64,000 bases of DNA from Absidia repens (GCA_002105175.1 MCGE01000038.1:330039-394038), one strand, 5' to 3'. Positions 38,762 to 50,737 are shown, counted from the stretch's first letter. Notes: a model not told the origin generated them from the sequence alone. Numbers and translations: made by a program.

Positions 38762-40039
38762 ATGGGCCAAGCTACTTCCAAAAACTTACGACCTGATGCC
38801 TTTTATGACTACAAGGATGTTGGCAACAAGTTTACGAAAGTAACATTGTCCACTTTAGCTGTTCCGATGGTGATTATTGCCTTTCCGTTGTTGAATGCTT
38901 ATACGTTTACGGAAGAAGAACTGACTGGATTTAAAGTGATGGACGGTGCCATAGGTGGTCTTTTAGGGGTGATCGGTTGGCCTTTAGCTCCTTTCTTGGC
39001 TTGCTATGGTGTCTTCCAAGTCATGTTTAAAGAAGGACCGACTGAACCGCTACCCATTCCAAAACATATCAAGGATGCTGCCAGACGATCAATTGGTTTG
39101 AATTGTGAACAATTTTACAATGTGGCGGTCGTGGGTGTGTCAGGAACTGGAAAAGTAAGTATCCTTCTTATATCTATAAAATTAGACTAGAATTTGGTTT
39201 ATTCACAACTTGTGATATTTATAGAGCTCTGTAGTGAATGGTATTTTGGGTTACAGGGATCATGACAAGGATGCAGCTGCTACGGGGGAAAGCGAAACGA
39301 CAAAGAAACCAAGAGCTTACCGACATCCTGATTTACGATCTATGGTGTTATGGGACATGCCCGGTGCTAATACAATGAATCACCCTGGAGGTACATATTT
39401 TGAAGACAAATTTCTGTGTGCTTTTGATTCCCTGATCATTGTCACTGCTGAAAGGTAAACACGATACTAAAAAGATAACAAGGACACTGATTTCTAAAAA
39501 AGGAATATGCTTTCTCACCTTTTTTCTATAAAAGATTAATGGAGACAGATATACAAATTGCCAAACAAGCTCAACTATGCCAAATTCCTATACTTATTGT
39601 GCGAAACAAGGCTGACCAGGCCATTGGTGCAAAAATACGGAAATTACAACATGCATATGAAGATGAACAGGTCAATCGTAGCGCGAGTCAACCTAGAACA
39701 GCGACAACAATACTTCCAAGTGCAATTCACCCAAAAAACAGCAACAACAAAGGCGATGGGGATATGGATAAAGATAAAATATGGGCGCAGGCATGTGGAC
39801 AGCTTGGAAAAGAGGTACGAAAAAGCATATATAGACAAATGAAGGACAACAAACTCAGCACCAAGCGACTCTTCACTATCTCGGCCTGGAATTTGCAAGA
39901 ATTTGTCCATGTGCTCAGTCATAAGCAACTCGATTCCAACCTCAAATTGATAGACGAGCAACGCTTCTTACGGGTTTTGATTGAAGGCGTTATTTTGAAA
40001 CGGAAACGTGAATTGACGAAAACGACTGGCACCCAATGA
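38762..40039 (+). CDS. IRG-like (immunity-related GTPase family) GTPase, putative N-myristoylated membrane protein
   Basis: Exons 38762-39154, 39225-39454 and 39535-40039 give about 375 residues. The GTPase core has the P-loop AVVGVSGTGKSS (residues 125-133, split by intron 1 after the Lys) and the switch II motif LWDMPGANTMNHP (D175, G178). After FDSLIIVTAERLMETDIQIAK comes the base-recognition motif VRNKAD (N232, D235). The order and spacing, especially xWDxPG, the YFEDKF..FD.LIIVTAER block and DIQIAKQ...IPILIVRNKAD, follow animal p47/IRG GTPases rather than Ras, septin or dynamin families. The N-terminus MGQATSKN fits an N-myristoylation signal. Two hydrophobic stretches (about 32-50 and 70-95) precede the G domain. 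A Lys/Arg-rich helical C-terminus follows. Family assignment is good at motif level; function is unknown. Confidence 0.78.
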
Positions 40040-41657
40040 CCAGTAATTATTCCCACCTCCACCCCCCCCTTCGAACCTAGTTTAGCGTAGCAGTTTCTCA
40101 TCACTTTTTATTTTACGTATAGCATTTATTCCATTAGCACATATCTCCTAATTATATACACTCTTTACATATTTACACATTATACTTATTATCACATTAC
40201 TAATAAAGACAAACTATATTTGAACACAAATATCAAGTAAAATCAATAGTTTCGTACTAGGGCGTGTATGCAGAATACATATATATGTATGCAGCATAGT
40301 GACTTGGGCATTGAATAGGATAGTAAAATCGCCAGCCTGCGGGTATGATATATCTGTGAGGCAAATATTGGGTTCACAAATGAAGTGGATTCATAAAATA
40401 AACTAGAAGACGAAAAGAAAAGGCAGATAGAAAATCACTTCTCTAAATCATAAGAATATTCTTTTTCGTCAACACTTTTCAGCACCCATCACAACAACAC
40501 CTTTCACCTCCAATTCTCCCAGTTTACACCCTTTCTGTTCCAACCAGTTAACAGTTGTTCTCTTTAGAAACCATAGCCAACACTTTTTTTCAATGTCTCC
40601 ATGTTCTTGTTAGAAGAGTAAACAAACAAACAAAAAAGAAAAAAAGAAAAAAAGAAAACAGTGACAGGATTTGCAGACAGTGCATGAAATATGATAAGAC
40701 TGAGTGAAGACAGAAAATATTAAGTAGCAAAACAATAAAAGTTTATTTCAATCCAATAACTAGTCTACATACAAATAAAACTATCGCTAATATATCTAAT
40801 CTACGGGGTATATGATATTTCTATGGGATTCCGTTCAAGTCATATTGGCCAAACCAGCAGGTTGGTTGTTTAAGGCAAGGTATAGAGAACACCGCCTAAC
40901 GAAAAACATGCTGCCATTCCATACACATAATCGAGTTGCCCAGAAACGTAGATTCCACTAGCAAGTCGTCTTAATCAAATTCATAATCGCTGAATAACCA
41001 CTTGAGCCCACTGGCATGTCATCAGTTCATACCAGAAACATGTTACTAACGGTCAGGTTTATCTATAAACAAAAACAAGCAACCAAACGCACCTGACAAA
41101 TCATCACTAAACAATTTAAAATGTACTAAATACATCCAAAATGAAAAGGTTTCCCTATGTCCTTTGCCATGCCCTTTTTCAAAACGCTTTAAAACTAAAA
41201 AAAAAAATCCCACTCCATGATCAGCAGGCCCTCAGAGGACATCAAAGTGGATGAAAGAGAAAAGAAGGAATAGAGAAAAAATTAGAAAGCACCACCTTTG
41301 ATAATTCAATTGAAACCCCGCATTTTTGGTCAGAGCATTTTTCGGTGGTGAGATGAAAGTTGGCTGGCTCGGCAATATACACAGCTTTCCAGAGTATCAT
41401 TTTTCATCCTCCAAAAAAAGAAGGAAAATCGTGCAAAGCAGAAGTATATGTATGCGTGATAATAAGGTACTTATTAAAAAAATACCTAATATCATAATAA
41501 TTCCTATTTACGAAGTGTAATAAAGTCATTCGAGTATAATCGTGGGTGTTCTATAACTACAAAATCTAGTGATACTGTTTGAGCCCGGTCCCGTGGAGCG
41601 ATGACACGCCGAGAAATGTAGATCGGCGTCACCGTAATGCGACAATGTGGCTAGTGC

Positions 41658-41698
<41 letters not shown>

Positions 41699-41843
41699 TG
41701 ACATTCAAGGTGACTGAGCCGATGATCATATACAGAAGACAAAGCGGAAAAACAAGCATCAAATAAATACACTACAAACGATGGTCATATAACATACAAA
41801 GATAAATTTTATTCGATACAAAGGTAATAAACTACAGCTAATT
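40040..41843. other. long gene-free spacer
   Basis: About 1.8 kb without a recognised gene. Visible are AATAAA near 40203, an imperfect palindrome at about 40277-40300 (CATATATATGTATG), purine-rich tracts near 40630-40660, and a run of about 38 A at about 41660-41697. Short frames have no family resemblance. Confidence 0.45.
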
Positions 41844-42652
41844 CTAAACCACTTTTGGATCACTTCCACCAACAGGTAATAGCGCCGCCGCGACCCTTCG
41901 TCCTTCTTCCGCAAGTACATTGTAGGTTGCCGCTGCATGTTTCTAGTAATGGAAAAAAAAAAGTAAAGGAGACCGCCCACCCATCAAATTAGTCTATCCA
42001 TATCATTGCACACCACCTTGTCATACTTCTTTCTTACTGTATTCATGATATCCACTTGAACACCCATATCGTAAAAATGTTTTCGAACGTGGGCAGGAAG
42101 AGGTGCAAATGTTGAGCCAGTACCAAACAAAATCAGTTCTAATTAAAAATAGTAAAAATCGCACATTACTTTGTATCAGTATATACCCCTTTCCTTACAC
42201 CCCGTCCACTTCTTACCAGGCTTAGGAGAGACAAGGTCAAAGATACAAAGGGAATCCATATCCCATTCAGCTTGATGGACACTATCCCTGGGCACCTTCC
42301 ACAGAAAAGCAGATCCATTCACCAAAATTAATGGTTGTTTCACTTGGACATTGTTGGACAAGACAAAGCCATCTTTGGTAATGACTTCGATTCCTACGTT
42401 GGGACCACGGTCAAACAAGTTGACAAAATAATCGGATGCTGAAGAGCCACGACTGTTATTGTTCTTGGGATCGTTTGTCATTGCCCCAGTCAGATCTTGT
42501 AGCTGGTCCTTGATTGATTTTTGTTGTAGAGTTGCTAAACCACTGTGGATCTTTCGTACTGATTGTAATGAATGTAATCGGTGGGATTGCTTCTGTCCAA
42601 GTGAACCATGCAAGTTTCTTCCGTTTCGTATCAGCTGCCGTACTGTGATCAT
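41844..42652 (-). CDS. NDUFAF3-like (Mth938-domain) mitochondrial protein
   Basis: Exons 42652-42217, 42138-42017 and 41942-41844 give about 218 residues. The N-terminus (MITVRQLIRNGRNLHGSLGQ) looks like a presequence. The Mth938/DUF498 domain covers the rest: NLFDRGPNVGIEVITKDGFV, PLILVNGSAFLWKVP, ELILFGTGSTFAPLP and GVQVDIMNTV, then ATYNVLAEEGRRVAAALLP. These are the conserved strand-turn motifs of NDUFAF3, an assembly factor for the membrane-arm junction of respiratory complex I. Most filamentous fungi keep complex I, unlike S. cerevisiae, so the assignment is reasonable. Confidence 0.88.
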
Positions 42653-43067
42653 TATATAATCTAAGAGAGAAAAATAAAAAATAAAAAAATAAGAATAAAA
42701 TAAAATAGGAAGCGAGAAAATTGTACGATGACCTTTCAAGCCAGACAACTTCGCCCCCCCCCACCACCTAGCGGGGTTTCTTTTTCAACAGACCCAAATA
42801 AATCAAATCCCACCAAAAAATCATCCACTAACGCATATACCCCAAAATAAGTAAATTTCTTTCCAATGAGTAAATATTGATTTATTTTATTTTTCAAATA
42901 GGGGAAAAGAAAAATTCTCTATATAAAAATAAACAAAATTCAAAAACTAATTATAAACTAGCGAATTTTCAAAGAATGAGGTGTGATAAATTGATGAAGG
43001 ATACAAAAAAGAGGAGGTGGCTATACAATAAAAGTGTTTTCAAATAGATAGGGTAAAAAAGGCACTT
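42653..43067. other. spacer between the NDUFAF3-like and Hsp70 genes
   Basis: About 415 bases upstream of the NDUFAF3-like gene and downstream of Hsp70 (same strand). It contains a C-run (about 42755-42762) and otherwise AT-rich sequence. Confidence 0.4.
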
Positions 43068-45366
43068 TTAACGGCGTTGAGAGTAAACATGGGCAAAGGC
43101 ACGAGTGGCAGCACGCTTCAACTTGGATTGGGCACCCTTGATATCATCAACAGTGGTTTCTTCAGAGATTTCCATGAATTCCATAGCTTCGGCAAGAGCA
43201 GTTTCAATGGCTTCACGGTCACCACGACGGAGCTTCATGTTGACGTTGGGGTCAGACACGTTGTTTTCGACTTGGTAGACGTAAGATTCGAGATCTTGCT
43301 TGGCTTGGACAACGGCTTCACGCTTCTTGTCAGTGTCAGCGTTCTTTTCGGCATCTTCGACCATACGTTCGATATCAGCAGCGGACAAACGGGTGGAGTT
43401 GGAGATGGTGACATCAGCCTTGCGACCGGTGGTCTTGTCTTGAGCAGTGACCTTCAAGATACCGTTAGCATCCAAATCGAAAGTACACAACAATTCAGGG
43501 GTACCACGGGGAGCGGGGACGAGACCAGACAAAGAGAATTCACCCAACATGTTGTTTTCCTTGGTCAAAAGACGTTCACCTTCGTACACGGGGAAAGTAA
43601 CAGTGGTTTGGTTGTCAGAAGCAGTGGTGAAAACCTTGGACTTTTGACAAGGGATGGGGGAGTTACGAGGAACAACAACAGCCATGATACCACCTTGCAT
43701 TTCAACACCGAGGGAGAGAGGAACGACATCCAACAACAAGAGATCTTGGGTCTTTTCGTTACCGGCTTGGTTGGTGAGGACAGCAGCTTGGACAGCGGCA
43801 CCGTAGGCAACAGCTTCATCAGGGTTGATGGACTTGTTCAATTCCTTACCGTTGAAGAGATCTTGGAGAAGAGATTGGATCTTGGGGATACGGGTAGAAC
43901 CACCAACGAGGACAACTTCATCAACATCCTTCTTGTCGACCTTGGCATCCTTCAAGACACGTTCAACGGGTTCGACGGTGTTGTTGAAAGCGACAGAGTT
44001 GATTTCTTCGAACTTGGCACGGGTGATGTTGGATTGGAAATCAATACCTTCGAAGAGAGAGTCAACTTCAACAGTGGTTTGGGTCAAAGAAGACAAGGTA
44101 CGCTTGGCACGTTCGGAGGCAGAGCGGAGACGACGGAGGGCACGGGCATCACCAGTGATATCCTTCTTGTGCTTGCGCTTGATTTCTTGGACAAAGTGGT
44201 TGACAAGAGTGGAATCAAAATCTTCACCACCCAAGTGAGTGTTACCAGCAGTAGCCTTGACAGCGAAGACACCACCAGAGATGGTCAAGAGAGACACATC
44301 GAAGGTACCACCACCCAAATCGAAGATGAGGACATTACGTTCCTTCTTGTCGTTGGCATCCAAACCGTAAGCAATGGCTAGAATAATAAAACAGTGTAAA
44401 GCGTGAGTTCCCAATTCAATCCAGATCTAGGTTCATCTCATTTAAGAAGCAAACTTACCAGCAGCGGTGGGTTCGTTAATGATACGGAGAACTTCGAGAC
44501 CGGCAATGGCACCAGCATCCTTGGTAGCTTGACGTTGACCTAGAAAAAACAAACGAAAAAAATTTTCAGTTCGGTGAACAAAAAAATATCACCCCGCTTG
44601 TCAATCCTTCAAATAAAAATACAGTATACTTACTGTCGTTGAAGTAGGCAGGGACAGTGACAACGGCCTTGGCGACCTTCTTGCCGAGCTTGGCTTCAGC
44701 AATTTCCTTCATCTTAATCAACACCATAGAGGAGATTTCTATTTAGAATACAACAAAATAGGAGATAGTTAATATTAATTTCACTCAATCCAACTCACAA
44801 TATAAACACACACAAAAGCAATCAATAATTTACCTTGAGGAGAGTAAGTCTTGGTAGCACCTTCAAAATCAACTTGGATGTAAGGGTTGTCGTTTTGGTC
44901 AACGACAGTGAAGGGCCAGCTCTTCATGTCAGCCTTAACTTCGGGATCATCGAAACGACGACCGATAAGACGCTTGGCATCGAAAACAGTGTTCCTATAG
45001 AAAACGAGAGTTCATGAGCACAAAAATGTCAAAAAACAAGTTCCCAAAATTGTTCACTACTTACTTGGGGTTCATAGCAGCTTGGTTCTTGGCAGCATCA
45101 CCGATCAAACGTTCGCTGTCAGAGAAAGCAACGTAAGAGGGAGTGGTACGGTTACCTTGTTCGTTAGCAATGATTTCAACACGTTCGGATTCCCAGACAC
45201 CAACACAGGAGTAGCTAAATTTGACGTAGGGAAAGAAAAAAAAAAAAAGGATTAGGAAACAAAAAAAAAAAAAAATACAATACAAATTTGTTCTTTTAAC
45301 AGGGAACATAATACTTTACGTAGTACCCAAATCGATACCAATAGCACCTTCGTATTCAGCAGACAT
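43068..45366 (-). CDS. cytosolic Hsp70 without EEVD tail, SSB-like
   Basis: Exons 45366-45320, 45214-45065, 44994-44834, 44738-44634, 44539-44459 and 44377-43068 give about 617 residues. Hsp70 signatures are all present: [34 protein letters not shown] and [17 protein letters not shown], with the substrate-binding [15 protein letters not shown]. It lacks an N-terminal presequence or signal peptide and ends HVYSQRR, with no EEVD (cytosolic SSA) and no KDEL-type retrieval. The length (about 613 in yeast Ssb1, about 645 in Ssa1) and the missing EEVD favour the ribosome-associated SSB class, though the ATPase domain also resembles SSA. Strongly biased codons (GCC/ACC/TTG-rich) indicate high expression and create a long antisense open frame. 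Confidence 0.9.
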
Positions 45367-46247
45367 GATTGATAGAACGTAAAAACTTTAAGAAAGAAGG
45401 GGGAAAAAGGAAAGAACAAGCGATTTTCCAATTTGGCCAACTATTTTAAAGAAAAAAATTTTTAGTGACGGTTTTGTCTTTTCTTGTTCGGCACGTAAAA
45501 ATCATGCCGCCACATAATTGGATAATGGTTTTTGCTGGAGAATTAAACTCGGCCAATCAAAAAAATTTTACATGTAGCTTTCAGGTCCTTATTTTTCCTA
45601 TTTGTTACGTCGTGAATGTTACTGGGTGTCATTTTTCAATGTGTATATCGAATTATTATTTCATCATCTCTAAGGTCCAAGGGTGAAAAGGGGCTCATCG
45701 AGTTAGTCTTTTTTTTTTAAAAAAAAAAAAAACATGTTTATCACTAAGAAATACGATACGAGGTACTATTTAGATCCCCGAGTCTGAGATGATGGTGATA
45801 TCAAATCATTGTTCTCTTGAAGTGCCGCTAATTCAGCAATGGCAATGGTTTGGGGGGCGGGTTTGCCAAAACTTGAGTATTCATGATCATAATTCTCATT
45901 TTTAAGCCGATGAGCAAAAAATTAATGTATAATTAGTATTCACACACTCATGGCGAATATCAATTGATCAGCGTTCTAAAAGGGCTCAAATCTCATAATG
46001 GGTAGCTATCACCGATTTTTTTTTTAAAAAAATCATCGATTGTACAAGCCACGTCAGATTCTTGATATTAAAAAAATGAAGAGACAGTTGGAAGGACCAA
46101 CAGCATCCAACGCGCTACCAAGGAAACAAGAAAATTATGAAAATTGAACTCCGGTAGCTGATTTTTTACTTTTTTTTTCCTCCCTCACTTGTCTTTTATT
46201 CAGCCATCACTCACTGTTTATATACATATAAGAAAAGCCTTACAACA
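45367..46247. promoter_or_regulatory. divergent spacer between Hsp70 and SmE
   Basis: About 880 bases containing both promoters. A T-run followed by an A-run at about 45710-45734 forms a perfect AT palindrome, and a similar T8/A8 block lies at about 46017-46032. TATATACATATAAG lies about 20 bases upstream of the SmE ATG. No clear heat-shock element was identified. Confidence 0.4.
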
Positions 46248-46893
46248 ATGTCAAGCAAAGTACAAAAAATTATGGTCCAACCCATTGTAAGTACCCAAGC
46301 CATCAGAACAATATTCTTACAATGTATTCTTATATATATATTTTTTCGTGTATGTTTCTATAGAATCTGATCTTCAGATATTTGCAAAATGTAGGTTATT
46401 AGAATGAACACTATTCTATGACATGTTCTTCTTATTAATACCGTTCCGTTTTCTTTCTTTATAGAAATCGCGAGTACAAATATGGCTGTTTGAAAAGTCG
46501 GATATGAGAATCGAAGGACAAATTATTGTAAGGTTAAGTGGTGTGATATGCGTCTATCTATGCTTGAGGGAGCAAATTAGTACATTATTTTTAGGCATAG
46601 AGTATTATGACTGGTGTAGGAATTATATGATACAATAAACGATGATACTAATGCTGATAATTTTATTGTTTTAGGGCTTTGATGAATTCATGAACTTGGT
46701 CCTTGATCAAGCTGAAGAAGTACTGACAAAGGAAAAGACTAGACGCCCAGTTGGTAAGTGTTCAAAAATACGGTAGAATTTCAACTGGAACGGGAGACTC
46801 ACTGCTTTTATGATTTTTCTCCCAATGATGATAGGTCGCATTATGCTGCGTGGGGACAATATCACATTGATTCAAGCTGTACATAGTAGTTAG
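46248..46893 (+). CDS. SME1: small nuclear ribonucleoprotein SmE
   Basis: Subunit of the seven-member Sm ring on spliceosomal U1, U2, U4 and U5 snRNAs. Five small exons (46248-46286, 46364-46390, 46465-46527, 46675-46753 and 46835-46893) give about 88 residues, near the usual 90-94. Sm motif 1 is NLIFRYLQNKSRVQIWLFEK to GFDEFMNLVLDQAEEV. Sm motif 2 is GRIMLRGDNITLIQ. The opening SKVQKIMVQPI is also typical of SmE. The second exon is only 27 nt. Confidence 0.96.
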
Positions 46894-47424
46894 ACTTTTT
46901 ACATTTTACATGCCCGCGGCCTGCTTATTTATCTCTTTGAACACATGCACATACACTTCCACCAACCTGTTTTATTTTATTCCTTTGACATATGCACATC
47001 CCCTCTACGACATACTTTGTAGTCGTCCTTAGTTTATGTATTTCTTCTATCTTTTTTCTCAAATCATTATTATTTATAATAAACGTTCTGGTGCTCCGCT
47101 GGAGCTTTTGGAAATCCTCGATTTACAGGATGCCAGGTTGGCAATTTTTTTCAGTGTAGCGTGGTTAGTGTGGGTTTTGATGGAACGGTATTAGACTCCT
47201 CCGCCAATTCGCTCTTCGGTGGAAAGTCCCTTAGGGCCCAACCGTTGTACTCGGCGCTTCATCGATTGAATATATCTTTGTGTGAGTTGAAAAAACATTA
47301 GGTAGGAGATTAGATAGCTTCTTCATTTCATACTTTGGTGGACACCCCATGGTGCCGAGCTCAGCTTCATGAGTATATGCAGAAAAAAAAAAGGTATGTA
47401 GCGTAAATGGGACGGTTAACATTC
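46894..47424. other. spacer between SmE and the repeat island
   Basis: 3'-UTR-like AT-rich sequence, AATAAA-type signal near 47077, then a slightly more GC-balanced block (47090-47250) that does not read as a gene. No homology is recognisable by eye. Confidence 0.4.
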
Positions 47425-47720
47425 GCACTCCGTCCACGTGGTTTTATATTTATTTATTTCGTGACATTCCCTTTTTTTCTTCAATGAAGTGATGTTATCT
47501 TGGATTAGTATTAGAACTTTAGTCAAGGTCATCTTGGTAAATGAAATGTAAACATCATGAGGAAGTCCTTTCATTTGGATTCGTGATTTTGGACTATCAA
47601 TAGATTAGCCTTTTATTTTAAGATAGCTATTATAGAATCGACATTAGCTTAGATTAGTATTAGTGTATCATAGTTTATGTCTACATCTAAATAAATCATG
47701 TCTCATATTTTTTTATCACT
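47425..47720 (+). repeat. dispersed AT-rich repeat, copy 3a (partial, diverged)
   Basis: Begins ACTCCGTCCACGTGG (compare CCGCCCACGTG in copies 1, 2 and 4) and follows the family order to the CATCTAAATAAATCATG segment, then loses similarity. It is more diverged than the others. Confidence 0.6.
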
Positions 47721-48084
47721 AATTTTTCTGTCATATGTACATGTGATACATATGTGTAGAAAAAGTTCTGGTATGTCGTATGTGAAAGGAAATCGCTTGG
47801 AGATTAACGTGACTTCGTCCACCACATTATGTACATTTTACATTTTTGCGCGTACATAGAAAAATAAAACAACTGGTATATGATATCATAATATGATACA
47901 AGGTTTGAGCCGCTGAAAGTGACAGATTGAAAAACCAATTTATCAATTTCAAATACATAGTACACACAACTGGCTTCTATTTCTATTACACACCATAATG
48001 TCAAATTTTCAATTTTATCGCAGTTTGAAAAATGCCTTTTAAAGCCTTTTTTTTTCCTCCTTCCTTTCTTTTTTTTTTTTTTTT

Positions 48085-48325
48085 TTTTTCCTCAAGTCAC
48101 CGCCATTTCATTGATCTCAATGAGATGATGTTCAACTGGGATTAGTGTCAGGACTAGTTTAGAAGGGTTTTCAGCTCAGGTATTACGAGATGCATGGGGA
48201 ACCCCTTTCATTTTGGATCCAGAATTTGGGACCACTATTAGGTTAACCTTCATCTTAGTTTAGTATTGGTTGCCATTGTTATAATTACTACTGAATAAAC
48301 TTTGTCTTACCCTTTTCTATCATTG
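48085..48325 (+). repeat. dispersed AT-rich repeat, copy 3b (partial)
   Basis: Contains GTGTCAGGACTAGTTTAGAA and GATGCATGGGGAACCCCTTT identically to other copies, through the ACTGAATAAAC segment. It sits about 650 bases after copy 3a in the same orientation. The 5' entry motif is absent, replaced by a T-run. Confidence 0.7.
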
Positions 48326-49747
48326 TTTGATTGTCTTACCAAATGTATATACATAGGCTTATTATAAGCAGAAACATACAAACAGGTGTGTGTCCCTACA
48401 ACAACAACAAAATAGAAGGGATGGCACTTTTTATTGCACAAATAATAAATAAAAATACATAAACTAATCCTCATTTGCAAGTCTTACAATCTGCATCTAC
48501 AGCTACAGCTACAGCTACAGCTACTAACTACGATTGATATGGGAGCGGGAATGAGCAAAAAACAGGACCTTGTTTTCTGTATAATATTTTACAGTTTTCG
48601 CGGTGTTTTACAAAATAAATGCACACATCATTTTCCTTTTTGGTACATCAGATACGTTTCAAATCCTAGACCAGCCAGCCAAAGTCTTCTTTTTTTGAAG
48701 GCTGATAAGTTTTTCTTTTTTTATAAAAAAACAAAGACTGATGTACACGTTCTGTTCTTGAAGGTCTGAATTATCATGTTTATACATTGTTTTTTTGAGG
48801 TGGCCATTTTTTAAAAAACCATCAGCTTTCTAGGATCATGCCTAATATTTGACATTATAAGTGAGCCGCACCATATGATAAAAGCGCATGTCATTCAAAA
48901 AGATATCTCTTTTTTTTCATTGTAGAATCTTTCTTCGAAACTGAAATATGCAATTTTTTTTTTCTGGATTAAGGTGCATGCGCCTACAGGATTCAATATA
49001 ATAATGGAATTTATGTGATATATATCTTAATGAAAGATTCCTTTTTTGGGAAATTGGAAGCCGAATGCCACAATCTGTCACTGTTAAGTTTTTGCAATAT
49101 GTTCCCTTTCAGGAAATACCCAACTCGAGAACCAAGACTTGAAAGAAAAGCCTACATATGCCTATATTGCCCATCAAAATATGCTACTCATAGCTTGATA
49201 AGAGCCCTAGGTACGCCACATGATATGTACAGTACTGTATAGTATTATGCCATAAAATGTGAATATTACTGTACAGGTGCATAACCAAAGCAATTCTTCC
49301 ATATGCCGTATGATAAGTATCTGTGATTTAAGAATATTTGCTGTAAGATATGATAGCATCTACAATAAGAATAAAAGATGGGAAATTTTTGTATGAATGT
49401 TAAGCGTAAATTATTCTTATTTGTGTAAAAGTATTATTTATTTGAAATTGAGCTTGACATTAGCTATTTATCATTATTATTGTTGGGTTATTAAACAGTC
49501 TTATGGACATATGTTGATTTACCAAGGCTAAGTATAATAATGTATATGATGCAACAGTAGAGACCCACAATAACAATATCAATAAGAAAACGAAAGTGTA
49601 TCGTTATTCTTATCTGTGCATTCATATTATATATATCAATACTGCGGTCTTCTGGGACCTTCTTCTCCGATTTTTCATTGAAATGAAAAAGGCTATCGAA
49701 AAAAAAAATCAGAACTGCAGTTCAGTGAAAAGTGACAGAAAATATTT
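48326..49747. other. gene-free stretch in the repeat island
   Basis: AT-rich, with a hexanucleotide tandem (CTACAG)n at about 48494-48526 and T-runs. Several frames of 60-76 codons show no family features or usable introns, and I do not call them genes. Confidence 0.45.
48494..48526 (+). repeat. (CTACAG)n tandem repeat
   Basis: About five copies of a six-base unit in otherwise non-coding sequence. Confidence 0.85.
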
Positions 49748-49802
49748 CAAATTCCGCCCACGTGGATTATTATTTTCTCCTGGTTTTTTTTTTTTTTTTG
49801 CT

Positions 49803-50036
49803 GGGGCTGGCTGTAATGGATGAGAAGCAGCTGGTGTCCAACCGGACGTAGGTTCGAACCCTACCAGCTCCACCCCTCCTCTCACTTCCCTTTTCCCGTC
49901 CCCCTCCCCCGCAACCCTCTTCCGTGCAAAAAACCGTCCTCCTATTTCCCTTTATATATCTAGGCGGCAGGACGTTAAATAAAGCCAGCACTCCTACCAG
50001 AGCTTGCCCTAAAAAAAAAAAAAAAAAAAAAAAAAA
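49803..50036 (+). mobile_element. tRNA-derived SINE-like insertion with poly(A) tail and target-site duplication
   Basis: A 234-bp unit inserted in repeat copy 4. The head (49803-49872) folds like part of a tRNA. GGGGCTG (49803-49809) pairs with CAGCTCC (49865-49871), followed by a discriminator-like A. The T arm GTAGG-TTCGAAC-CCTAC is perfect. A D-like stem GCTG/CAGC is present, but no normal anticodon arm. A GC-rich pyrimidine body follows, then about 26 A bases at 50011-50036. The 14-base sequence of 11 T plus GCT occurs on both sides (49789-49802 and 50037-50050). Removing one copy and the insert restores the sequence order of repeat copy 2. These are the features of L1-type retroposition of a Pol III transcript. 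Confidence 0.85.
49808..49861 (+). promoter_or_regulatory. putative internal Pol III promoter (A and B boxes) of the SINE
   Basis: The B box GGTTCGAACCC (49851-49861) matches the consensus GGTTCGANNCC exactly. A weaker A-box-like TGGCTGTAATGG lies at 49808-49819. The spacing is in the usual range for tRNA-derived promoters. Confidence 0.7.
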
Positions 50037-50696
50037 TTTTTTTTTTTGCTCTCTCTTTCTTTCTTTCAATTTTTTATTACCATTCAACGTATATAGGGCT
50101 ATGTTAAACTTAGAATAGTGTCAGGACTAGTTTAGAAGGAATTTCAGATAGGGATCACAAGGTGCATGGGGAATCCTTTTCATTTTGGGTTCAGGGTTTG
50201 GGACCACAATTAGTTAGTTTTTTGAAGTCTCCATTTGGATAGCTTAGCGTTAGTTTGTTATAGCTTACGTTTGAATCTCAGTAAAATACTACTATTTTTA
50301 TTTGCTTCAATGTAAAAAGTTTCAAAAGTCTCTTTCGTATTTTGTATACCAGATTCCTGTTTTATTATCGTAACTCTTTTGACTGGTGTTGACCGTAGTT
50401 GTTGTGTGCTCCGATAAAAGGTATACCGTCCTGCTCATTCCTTGAACTGTACATTAACTTCCATTCTACAATAATACTTTAGAACAGTGCTGGCCATTCT
50501 CCTCAGATTTCCCATTAGTATTCCTCATGCATTTTCCATTATATCCCTTGTTACAGTGACCCTTCGTCCTTAGTTTTAGTATTTGCCAATACAAGTTAAT
50601 AAAATATATCTTTTTACTCCCCATACTTTGACTCGATATATAGCTAGCAAATAGTTAGTGTGGACGTTTCGTGAGTCTCCTATCAAACACCTCAGT

Positions 50697-50737
<41 letters not shown>

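Noticed and set aside
43077..44381. 434-codon open frame on the plus strand
   Set aside because: It is the exact antisense of the last Hsp70 exon. Strong codon bias on the coding strand removes antisense stops. The translation is repetitive and has no family resemblance.
48539..49242. frames of 75-76 codons in the repeat island
   Set aside because: No splice continuity, no recognisable motifs and a composition like the surrounding AT-rich DNA.
49803..49872. functional tRNA gene
   Set aside because: Acceptor stem and T arm are perfect, but U8/A9 and a proper anticodon arm are missing and it is fused to a body with a poly(A) tail between target-site duplications. It is a SINE head, not a tRNA.
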